Origin: an uncultured Muribaculaceae bacterium
Lineage (GTDB): Bacteria > Bacteroidota > Bacteroidia > Bacteroidales > Muribaculaceae
Assembly: GCA_905209725.1 (NCBI GenBank)
Contig: CAJLTZ010000001.1
Span: 1 to 64,000 of the forward strand
DNA: 64,000 bases
Direction of reading: 5' to 3'
Shown here in pieces: positions 36,834-44,009 of this stretch. The translations under genes and the position numbers were made by a program. The notes below the pieces were generated by a model. The model saw only the letters and a list, made by a program, of their open reading frames with translations, did not search any database and was not told the DNA's origin. Positions within the stretch are counted from its first letter, which is position 1. Each line of letters starts with the position of its first letter.

Positions 36834-39800
36834 CTATTTGCGGAAATATTCCACGGCATTGCGGAAGATATTCTGTTCCTTGTTGCCGGGCACATTCTTC
36901 AGCAGCCCCTTGCGGTATCTCTCCGAGTGACCCATCTTTCCGAGAATGCGTCCGTCGGGCGATACGATACCCTCGATGGCCCAGGTGCTGCCGTTGGGGT
37001 TATAGGGGGATTCCATTGTGGCGTGGCCATCCTCGCCTGCATACTGGAAAGCAATCTGGCCGTTGCGCATCAGAATCTCACGCAGTTCGCGGGAGGCGGT
37101 GAATTTTCCCTCGCCGTGCGACATAGGAACGGCATGAAGCTCGCCTACATGGAAACTCGAGAGCCAAGGCGATGCCGTGGTGGCCACGCGCGTGTTGGCT
37201 ATCAACGAGATGTGGCGGTTGATGTTGTTGCGGAAGAGTGTGGGCGATTCCGGTGTGAGGTCGCCGATCTTTCCGAAAGGAAGCAGACCTGATTTCACAA
37301 GTGCCTGGAATCCATTGCAGATACCCAGGATGAGACCGCCGCGCGCTATCAGACGTTCCACAGCAGCCTTGACCTCGGCATTAAGGAGCACTGAGGCAAT
37401 AAACTTGCCGGAGCCGTCGGGTTCGTCGGCCGCCGAGAATCCGCCGCTGATTGCGAGGATGTGGCAACGGTCGATATTCTCCGCCATCTCGCGGCAGGAG
37501 TCGGCGATATCTTCGGCCGACAGGTTGCGGAACACGCCGATGCATGTCCTTGCTCCCTCGGCCTCGAATGCGCCTTTCATGTCGTAGTCGCAGTTGGTGC
37601 CCGGGAAAACGGGGAGGAACACAAGTGGATGCTCCGCTTTTTCGCCGGGATAGTCAGCGGCCTTGCGTGTGCAGCAGGCATCGGGCGCATCGCCATCGGC
37701 ATCTGCCTTCTCGGGATATACTGTCGTGTAGTCACCCTCCAGGGCTGCAATCACATCGCAGAGCGGAGTTACATTGTCATTTACGGAGATGCTTTCCTCT
37801 TCCACCGTTTCGCCAATTTTCACGGCGCCGGGAATTGAGAGGTCGGCATCGGCCTCAAGGATGAAGCCGCCATATTGCTTGTCGAAGAGTGTATCGGCGG
37901 GAATCTGCGCGCGGGCGCCAATCATGTTGCCCACGGCCATCTTGGCGAGAGCCTCGCCTATGCCGGCCATGCCGAGGGCGAATCCGGAGAGCACGTGGCC
38001 CTTGAGAATCTCTTCGCGGATAGCGTCGAAACGTTCAGCGAGAGCCTTGGTGTCGGGCATGAAATTATCGCGGCGTGCTGCGGGCACCCACCAGATTGAA
38101 TTGCCGGCAGCCTTGAACTCGGGGCTGATCACCTCCGATGCCTTCACGGGCGCCATGCCGAAAGCAATCAGCGTGGGGGGCACGTTGAGATGGCCGAATG
38201 TGCCGCTCATGGAGTCTTTGCCTCCGATGGAAGGAAGGCCGAGTTCATGCTGCATGCGGAGTGCGCCGAGGAGTGCGGCGAGCGGTTTGCCCCAGCTTTC
38301 AGGGCTTCCCATGCGTTCGAAATATTCCTGATAGGAGAAGCGCATGCGGCGGAAGTCGGCGCCTGCGGCCACAGCCTTGGCAGTGGCGTCAACCACGGCC
38401 CATGCAGCGCCGTGATAGGGACTCCACTCCGTGAGATAGGGGTCGAAGCCCCACGACATCATCGAGGCTGCGTCGGTATGGGCGGAACCTACGGGCAAAC
38501 GCTGTACGCTCACCTGTGTCTTTGTCAGCGAGGTCTTGCCGCCGAATGGCATCAGCACGGTGGAAGCGCCGATGGTGGAGTCGAACATCTCCGCAAGGCC
38601 CTTCTGGGCGCTTACGTTCATGTCGGAGAGCGGACCGGCGAGCAGGTCGTTGGTGGCGGGGCCGCGGAAGGGGTCTTTCTCGCTCACGGCCGTGATGCGG
38701 GCCTTGGCGAAATGCGGTGCGCCTGCCGAGTCGATGAATTCACGGCTCAGGTCGGCCACAACCTCGCCATTGAGCATCATGCGCATACGGCCACGGTCGG
38801 TGACATCGGCCACATGGCGAACCTCGATGTTCTCCTCATGGCAATAGCGCATGAATTCCTCCATATCCTTTTTCTCCACCACTGCCGACATTCTCTCCTG
38901 ACTTTCGGAGATGGCGAGTTCAGTGGCGTTGAGGCCGTCGTATTTGGTGGTGACGCGGTCGAGGTAGATGTCAAGGCCGTCGGTGAGTTCGCCGATGGCC
39001 ACGCTCACGCCTCCGGCGCCGAAGTCGTTTGATTTCTTGATAAGGCGAGTCACCTCCGGGCGGCGGAAGAGGCGCGAGAGCTTGCGCTCCTCGGGGGCAT
39101 TTCCTTTCTGCACCTCAGAGCCGCACATCTCGAGGCTCGACTCGTTGTGTTCCTTGGAGCTGCCTGTGGCGCCACCGATTCCATCGCGTCCTGTGCGGCC
39201 GCCGAACATGAGCACCACATCGCCGGGTGCCGGACTTTCACGGCGCACATCGGCCGCGCGCACGGCTCCGGCCACTGCTCCCACTTCCAGACGCTTGGCC
39301 ACATAGCCCGGATGGTAAATCTCATGCACATGCGTGGTGGCAAGGCCTATCTGGTTGCCATAGGAGGAATATCCGGCGGCGGCTCCACGCGAGATTACGC
39401 GCTGCGGAAGCTTGCCGGGGAGAGTGTCGGCCACGCTGCGGCGGATGTCGCCGGCACCGGTGAGGCGCATGGCCTGATATACGTAGGCACGTCCGCTCAG
39501 CGGGTCGCGTATCGCGCCGCCAAGACATGTAGAAGCCCCGCCATAGGGCTCTATCTCCGTGGGATGATTGTGCGTCTCGTTCTTGAATTGAAGCAGCCAT
39601 TTCTCTGTGGCGCCATCCACGTCGACGTCCATATATATGGAACAGGCATTGTTTTCCTCGCTCTCTTCAAGGTCGTCGAGTTTGCCGTGCTTGCGCAGCC
39701 AGCGGGCACCTATTGTGGCGAGGTCCATCAGGCAGAGGGGCTTCTGCTCCCGTCCCAGTTCGGAGCGCATCTCTTTCCAGAGGCCGAACGCCTCATTGAT

Positions 39801-40526
39801 GTCGGCGCCGATGAAGGAGGGGTCGATGCTGACGTCAGTGAGCAGAGAGGTGAAGGTTGTGTGGCGGCAATGGTCGCTCCAGTATGTGTCGAGGATGCGA
39901 AGCTCGGTCTCGTTCGGGTCACGTCCCTCTTTCTTGAAATATTTCACCACTTCCATCAGGTCGTCGGCGTTCATGGCAAGGCCCATTTCGTGGCAATAGT
40001 CTGTGGCCTGCTCGTGGGTAAGGTCGCGAAGACCTTCGAGCACCTTGACAGGGCGTGCATGTGCGCGCTCCGCCATGTCGAGCACGTCAAGGTTCTTGCG
40101 GCGAGATTCCACGGCGTTGATGCAATAGGATGCGATGCGGTCGAGGTCGGCCTCGCTCACGCTTTCATCGAGGATGATAAGGCGGGCGGCTGTGATCTCC
40201 ACGTCGGCATCCGGCTGCAGCAGACGCACGCACTCCTTGGCTGAGGAGGCGCGCTGGTCAAACTGTCCCGGAAGCGACTCGATGGCCAGATGCGGACGGC
40301 CTGCGAAGTCAACTGTGTCGGTCACTGTGTCGGTGGCCTGCTCGCCAAACACACCATAGCGAGTGCGCTCCAGCAGTTCGGGGGAGAACCCGAAGAGGTC
40401 GTAGACTGCGAGGAGACGCAGGTCCTTTATATTGAGCCCGAGATTGGAGTTGAGGTCGCGGCGAAGGCTCTCTGCCTCAACGCGGAATTCCGGGCGTTTC
40501 TCTACGAAAATACGATTTTTATTCAT
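36834..40526 (-). CDS. purL: Phosphoribosylformylglycinamidine synthase (large single-chain FGAM synthetase)
   Basis: The 1230-residue enzyme amidates FGAR with glutamine and ATP. It is the single-chain form: an N-terminal domain, two AIRS-like halves (for example FKNETHNHPTEIEPYGGAST near 315-334 and GGKDSMSGTF near 815-824), and a C-terminal class I glutaminase (from VFLPVFPGTNCDYD, about 975) with the nucleophile in LGICNGFQALVKSG. PurQ and PurS are thus not needed. It follows purE after a 121-nt spacer with AT-rich repeats. Confidence 0.97.
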   Translation of the reverse strand: MNKNRIFVEKRPEFRVEAESLRRDLNSNLGLNIKDLRLLAVYDLFGFSPELLERTRYGVFGEQATDTVTDTVDFAGRPHLAIESLPGQFDQRASSAKECVRLLQPDADVEITAARLIILDESVSEADLDRIASYCINAVESRRKNLDVLDMAERAHARPVKVLEGLRDLTHEQATDYCHEMGLAMNADDLMEVVKYFKKEGRDPNETELRILDTYWSDHCRHTTFTSLLTDVSIDPSFIGADINEAFGLWKEMRSELGREQKPLCLMDLATIGARWLRKHGKLDDLEESEENNACSIYMDVDVDGATEKWLLQFKNETHNHPTEIEPYGGASTCLGGAIRDPLSGRAYVYQAMRLTGAGDIRRSVADTLPGKLPQRVISRGAAAGYSSYGNQIGLATTHVHEIYHPGYVAKRLEVGAVAGAVRAADVRRESPAPGDVVLMFGGRTGRDGIGGATGSSKEHNESSLEMCGSEVQKGNAPEERKLSRLFRRPEVTRLIKKSNDFGAGGVSVAIGELTDGLDIYLDRVTTKYDGLNATELAISESQERMSAVVEKKDMEEFMRYCHEENIEVRHVADVTDRGRMRMMLNGEVVADLSREFIDSAGAPHFAKARITAVSEKDPFRGPATNDLLAGPLSDMNVSAQKGLAEMFDSTIGASTVLMPFGGKTSLTKTQVSVQRLPVGSAHTDAASMMSWGFDPYLTEWSPYHGAAWAVVDATAKAVAAGADFRRMRFSYQEYFERMGSPESWGKPLAALLGALRMQHELGLPSIGGKDSMSGTFGHLNVPPTLIAFGMAPVKASEVISPEFKAAGNSIWWVPAARRDNFMPDTKALAERFDAIREEILKGHVLSGFALGMAGIGEALAKMAVGNMIGARAQIPADTLFDKQYGGFILEADADLSIPGAVKIGETVEEESISVNDNVTPLCDVIAALEGDYTTVYPEKADADGDAPDACCTRKAADYPGEKAEHPLVFLPVFPGTNCDYDMKGAFEAEGARTCIGVFRNLSAEDIADSCREMAENIDRCHILAISGGFSAADEPDGSGKFIASVLLNAEVKAAVERLIARGGLILGICNGFQALVKSGLLPFGKIGDLTPESPTLFRNNINRHISLIANTRVATTASPWLSSFHVGELHAVPMSHGEGKFTASRELREILMRNGQIAFQYAGEDGHATMESPYNPNGSTWAIEGIVSPDGRILGKMGHSERYRKGLLKNVPGNKEQNIFRNAVEYFRK

Positions 40527-40599
40527 TGATCTCTATACTGTCTCAAAACTAAAAGAACCAGAAAATTGAATCGGAAAAATGAATCAGAAAAAGTATCTC

Positions 40600-40646
40600 T
40601 AATTCAAAATTGAAAATTCAAAATTATTCGAAGATTCAACATTATT
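40600..40646. repeat. AT-rich periodic repeat in the purL-purE spacer
   Basis: AATTCAAAA-like units and a trailing ATTCAACATTATTC block are shared with the purH leader, but in the opposite orientation relative to transcription. Confidence 0.55.
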
Positions 40647-40647
40647 C

Positions 40648-41121
40648 TCAGATTTCTGTTTCGAGGATTTTGCGGGCTTGTTCGTCGCGGAAGGCGCGGA
40701 TTTTATGGTGGAGGTTCTCGTCAGTGACGCCCATGATCTCGATAGCAAGGAGGGCAGCGTTTTTAGCGCCGTCGATTGCCACTGTGGCCACGGGGATGCC
40801 GGAGGGCATCTGAGCCATGGCGAGCAGCGAGTCGAGGCCGCGGAGGGCTTTCGACATGATGGGCACGCCTATCACGGGAAGGGTGGTGTGGGCTGCTACC
40901 ACGCCGGCGAGGTGGGCTGCGCCTCCGGCGCCGGCGATAAAGGCGCCGATGCCTCGCTCGCGGGCCCCCTTTATCCATTCCTCAAGAGCCGCGGGTGTGC
41001 GGTGGGCACTGAACACCTTCTTCTCATATTCCACTCCAAAACTGTCAAGGATCTCGAACGCGCCCTTCATCACGCCAAGGTCGCTGGTGGATCCCATCAC
41101 TACTCCAACTTTAAATGCCAT
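40648..41121 (-). CDS. purE: 5-(carboxyamino)imidazole ribonucleotide mutase (class I)
   Basis: The 157-residue enzyme moves the carboxyl group from N5-CAIR to CAIR. It has [10 protein letters not shown] near 9-18, SAHRTP near 39-44, and [13 protein letters not shown] near 63-75, all typical of class I. A PurK partner is expected but not encoded here. It is the first gene of the supercluster, with a leader of about 250 nt that carries a terminator-like hairpin. Confidence 0.96.
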   Translation of the reverse strand: MAFKVGVVMGSTSDLGVMKGAFEILDSFGVEYEKKVFSAHRTPAALEEWIKGARERGIGAFIAGAGGAAHLAGVVAAHTTLPVIGVPIMSKALRGLDSLLAMAQMPSGIPVATVAIDGAKNAALLAIEIMGVTDENLHHKIRAFRDEQARKILETEI

Positions 41122-41381
41122 AAGTCTTTCTATCTTTTTGTATTTTAATCTTAACCGAATCTCGGAATTGTTAATTGTCGTCTTACGATTTCATTTTTCC
41201 ATCATTAGGAAGGATGGCATAAAAGCTTGCGCGGGCGCCCGGCATTAGTGCCGATGCGCCCGCGCATGTTATGTCATGTCTGCCTATGAATGCTCATGTT
41301 GGCTCGGCAGGCTACCTGTCTGGAAAAATTGCGTATGGAGTATTCTCTCAAGAGAACTATAGCTTTGTACAATTCCATGCG
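41122..41381 (-). promoter_or_regulatory. Long structured 5' leader of the purE operon
   Basis: From the promoter at 41382-41413, transcription would cover about 250 nt before the purE ATG. On the RNA, a CTGCC/GGCAG stem (41280-41284 with 41306-41310) competes with a CAGG/CCTG hairpin (41308-41318). The strong GC hairpin at 41229-41265 follows. Competing structures upstream of a terminator-like hairpin are what an attenuator or riboswitch would show. No known riboswitch class was recognised. Confidence 0.45.
41229..41265 (-). terminator. Terminator-like hairpin inside the purE leader
   Basis: A perfect 10-bp stem, GCGCGGGCGC with GCGCCCGCGC (41256-41265 with 41229-41238), holds an inner GGCA/TGCC pair. 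On the minus strand it is followed by AAGCTTTTATG. The T-run is short, so termination may be partial or conditional. Confidence 0.55.
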
Positions 41382-41413
41382 CAAAATTAATAATAAATCC
41401 TGAATCCAGCAAA
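41382..41413 (-). promoter_or_regulatory. Promoter of the purine supercluster
   Basis: TTTG (41410-41413), a 20-nt spacer and TAATTTTG (41382-41389) are an exact match to the Bacteroidetes consensus. It directs transcription toward purE. Confidence 0.75.
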
Positions 41414-41425
41414 AAAATCAATGGG

Positions 41426-41498
41426 TTGCCTAAAAAATTGGCCGGAACATCCAATAACTGCACCGGCCTTATTATAAAAATTAGATAATGTATTATTT
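41426..41498. repeat. Direct repeat, copy A (left flank of the C10 peptidase cassette)
   Basis: This 73-bp block is matched by 43874-43940 with several substitutions and a 6-bp indel. Both copies run from TTG(C/T)CTAAAAA to TTAGATAATGTATTATTT in the same orientation. Copy A contains the terminator hairpin 41431-41468. Confidence 0.8.
41431..41468 (-). terminator. Terminator of the C10 peptidase operon
   Basis: On the minus strand GGCCGG and CCGGCC (41463-41468 with 41440-41445) form a stem with a 17-base loop, followed by AATTTTTTAGG. It lies downstream of the exported partner gene and just upstream of the purE promoter. Confidence 0.6.
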
Positions 41499-41563
41499 CT
41501 GCTCTATGCTCTCTTTATCCAATTTTCGATTTGCCGAAAGATGAAGGTTATGAGGTTACTTAA

Positions 41564-41695
41564 ACCCCATCCCATGCAGGGGCGACCGATTTTTGCGCAT
41601 CTCAGCCAAGTCTCATCGGTCACGATGCCCGCATCGCTCCCTCTTCAACTTGCTGAGCTGCATCAAAAATCGGTCGCCCCTGCATGGGATGGGGT
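41564..41695. repeat. 132-bp palindromic element
   Basis: Perfect 32-bp inverted arms (41564-41595 and 41664-41695) extend inward as an imperfect stem through the CTCAGC/GCTGAG blocks. The centre holds another small hairpin (CGATG/CATCG). Part of a second copy opens the window (1-54). Open frames across it are by-products of the repeat. It resembles a MITE or a BIME/REP-like unit; no transposase is present here. Confidence 0.85.
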
Positions 41696-41725
41696 CTTAA
41701 TTTTATGTCCAATCAGTCACTTGGA

Positions 41726-42535
41726 TCACTTCAATGTCTTGACCTTGTTGTGAATAAGAATTCCGGTGTCGCTTGATGCCGTTCTACGGCCTGATAAGGT
41801 GTATGTCGCATCATCGGGTTGTGGCGTTTCCTCCAGAATCCCGGCAACGGCATTCAATTGTTTGGCATCGTACTCGTATACAATAGTTCCATTTGACGTG
41901 ACTTTTATGAGTCTTGAACTTGCGTCGCCGGCAACCCTGTATCGGCAATTGTCTAACGGACCATTGGCCGAACCGATTCCCTTGATCCATACTGCATCAA
42001 ATTTCCCTTCTCCCTGACTGAAGGAATCCGAGAGGTCGCGCACAAAGAGGGCCTTGAAGGTTGTGTTGCCATAGTTGAGAGTTTCTTCTCTCACGCAGGA
42101 TAAGGGATACGTGGACGGTTGGTAAAAATGGAGTCTCCTTAAAGTGAGCATATCTCCGCAATAAGGAGAGCAATTCTCTCCGGGAGTGAGATCGAAGTCG
42201 TAAAGGAGAAAAGGCTTGGATCCAAAACCGTAATTGAATGTATAGATTTTATTGCTGTCGGCATAGATGAAGGAACATAAGGTTTTCTCCTCGCCGATCC
42301 TTTCATTTTGAGAGAGGTCGTAATCCTGTTGCCAGAGATTCATGTATGTAAGGCCGTTGATTGGGGTAGTACCTTCAATCCAGAGTTCTGAAACTGAAGT
42401 TTGGCTTTGACCTTTACTGTCGATATAATCCGTGCGTACAATCCAACTTGTGCCTTCCGCAAAGTAGTTTTCTTGCGAGAAAGCGTTGAAACCGCACATC
42501 ATGCATAACGTAAAAATTAATTCTTTGGAGTTCAT
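41726..42535 (-). CDS. Exported protein, partner of the C10 peptidase
   Basis: The 269-residue protein has a signal peptide (about 1-20, cleavage before QENYF). The body is beta-rich (SWIVRTDYIDSKGQSQTSVSELWIEG is typical of exported Bacteroidales proteins of unknown function). The short C-terminal tail YTLSGRRTASSDTGILIHNK resembles the tail common on secreted Bacteroidales proteins. It lies 30 nt downstream of the C10 peptidase gene in an AT-rich segment and is likely cotranscribed. It could be a peptidase inhibitor, partner or unrelated cargo; no inhibitor motif was recognised. Confidence 0.7.
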   Translation of the reverse strand: MNSKELIFTLCMMCGFNAFSQENYFAEGTSWIVRTDYIDSKGQSQTSVSELWIEGTTPINGLTYMNLWQQDYDLSQNERIGEEKTLCSFIYADSNKIYTFNYGFGSKPFLLYDFDLTPGENCSPYCGDMLTLRRLHFYQPSTYPLSCVREETLNYGNTTFKALFVRDLSDSFSQGEGKFDAVWIKGIGSANGPLDNCRYRVAGDASSRLIKVTSNGTIVYEYDAKQLNAVAGILEETPQPDDATYTLSGRRTASSDTGILIHNKVKTLK

Positions 42536-42565
42536 TGTGAGATATGTTTTATATTTTTTAGAGTA

Positions 42566-43738
42566 TTATTTTACAGCGATATAATCAAAATCATGATAAT
42601 TTATCATACCTGGAATTTTGAATACGTCACCTGTATAGTAGCCATTCCCGCTACCATCCCAGCCCCAGTCACAATGGAGATATATACATGTTCTTACTTC
42701 TTTTTGTAGAAACATATCGTAATTAGAATAATATGCGCATCCGTCAACAACCCATCCATGTCCGTCTTGGTAGCCTGTTTTATCTGCATTACATCCTGTC
42801 ATGTAAATTAGACATGAATCGAGTAAGAAATCAGAAATTTTTTTTGCGTCATAATCATACATTACTGGATTTCCTGATGATGAAGTAGTCTTTATATTGC
42901 AATTGGTGGCTGAAAATAAATTAAGAGGTGCTGAGATAGAACACCATGTTGTGAATTTTTCATCATCGAAATAAACACCCATGGCAATACCGATGTCGCA
43001 TATAAATCGTGCTAATTTGTCAGTTGCTTCAGCATAAGACATTAAAGAATGATTTCCTCCTATTCCATTATTAATAGCATCAAAATCATAGAATCGATTA
43101 TCATATACTAAAGTGTGTTTTATATGCGATATGATTGACGCTGTTGCGAGTGGAATGCAACCAGCAGGATAGCCTGGAGCCCTTTCTTCTACATATTTAT
43201 TATATGGTGCCCATTGCTTTAAGACGGTTGTGAGTTTTGGAGCCACTTGAACAGGTGGAATTTTCTCTTTGAAGTCCAGTGGATATGATCTGGTACTAGG
43301 CATATTGCAATAATAATCCATGTATGGTTCAATCAACTGGATAAAATTGGAGATAATCATGTCATTACGCATGTCAAAAGAACCTGTGTCTGAATATGCT
43401 AACAAGGGGTTAACTCTATTGTCGCTTGCAATTATGGCAAAACCGTTATTGTTAAAGTTGATAATATAAACTAGTGTGTCGCCTAATTCATTTTTTATTT
43501 CGCCGTTTCTTGTTGATAAATCTCGCAGAATATAGTCAATATTATAATTATTGGTTCGCGTTGTACTATTGCATTTGAGTATGTTCTGTGCAATAGTTAT
43601 TGCCTCGGTTTTAGATATATGTGATGCAGCAACGATATGCGAATCAGTTTTGTTATCCGATGGTGTGGTAATCATATCGTCGGAGCAACTTGTAATGCCA
43701 CACAGGCATGTCAGTAGGATTAGTGTTTTAGTTTTCAT
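42566..43738 (-). CDS. Spi-prodomain / C10-family cysteine peptidase, lipoprotein
   Basis: The 390-residue protein has a lipoprotein signal (ITSC, Cys18) followed by SDD, close to the surface-export signal of Bacteroidetes lipoproteins. An N-terminal Spi-type propeptide/inhibitor region (about 40-130; GFAIIASDNRVNPLLAYSD) precedes a C10 (streptopain/interpain-like) catalytic domain. The catalytic Cys194 lies in PAGCIPLATA, His327 in DGHGWVVDG, and the family DWGWDGSGNGYY block is at 357-368. It is probably a secreted or surface protease made as a zymogen. The gene is markedly AT-rich compared with its neighbours and is flanked by direct repeats, suggesting acquisition. Confidence 0.85.
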   Translation of the reverse strand: MKTKTLILLTCLCGITSCSDDMITTPSDNKTDSHIVAASHISKTEAITIAQNILKCNSTTRTNNYNIDYILRDLSTRNGEIKNELGDTLVYIINFNNNGFAIIASDNRVNPLLAYSDTGSFDMRNDMIISNFIQLIEPYMDYYCNMPSTRSYPLDFKEKIPPVQVAPKLTTVLKQWAPYNKYVEERAPGYPAGCIPLATASIISHIKHTLVYDNRFYDFDAINNGIGGNHSLMSYAEATDKLARFICDIGIAMGVYFDDEKFTTWCSISAPLNLFSATNCNIKTTSSSGNPVMYDYDAKKISDFLLDSCLIYMTGCNADKTGYQDGHGWVVDGCAYYSNYDMFLQKEVRTCIYLHCDWGWDGSGNGYYTGDVFKIPGMINYHDFDYIAVK

Positions 43739-43819
43739 GTTTTTCTAAAAGTTAGATGTTAATTATGTAGTTGTTTAAAACAGACTGGGTTAATAACAAT
43801 GTTAAAGGATTAGTCAATG

Positions 43820-43850
43820 CAAATGTAATACATTAATTTTATATTATCAA
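43820..43850 (-). promoter_or_regulatory. Promoter of the C10 peptidase operon
   Basis: ATTG (caa at 43848-43850), a 20-nt spacer and TACATTTG (43820-43827) match the Bacteroidetes pattern. The leader is about 75 nt. Direct repeat copy B lies immediately upstream. Confidence 0.6.
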
Positions 43851-43873
43851 TTTTTTTGTTAAAATTGATAAAT

Positions 43874-43940
43874 TTGTCTAAAAATTTGGCCGAAACCTCC
43901 AATAACTGTACAGTCCTTATAATTAGATAATGTATTATTT
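43874..43940. repeat. Direct repeat, copy B (right flank of the C10 peptidase cassette)
   Basis: This 67-bp partner of copy A (41426-41498) has the same orientation. Its stem bases are changed, so the terminator hairpin of copy A is not preserved. It lies about 24 bp upstream of the C10 promoter, as copy A lies about 13 bp upstream of the purE promoter. Confidence 0.8.
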
Positions 43941-43943
43941 AGG

Positions 43944-43983
43944 CCTCGTTGAATCTTTTTAATCCTCGTTGAATCTTTTTAAT
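43944..43983. repeat. 20-bp tandem duplication
   Basis: Two identical 20-bp units (43944-43963 and 43964-43983), beginning CCTCGTTGAATC and ending TTTTTAAT, lie between repeat copy B and the end of the MATE gene. Confidence 0.9.
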
Positions 43984-44009
43984 ATTGCCGAATTAAGGAA
44001 CGGTGCATT

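Noticed and set aside
41541..41753. 70-codon frame across the palindromic element
   Set aside because: Its sequence is produced by the inverted repeat arms and it runs into the end of the exported partner gene.
43874..43940. Repeat copy B as a terminator for the MATE gene
   Set aside because: The stem bases that pair in copy A are substituted here without compensation, so no stable hairpin forms, although the T-run remains.
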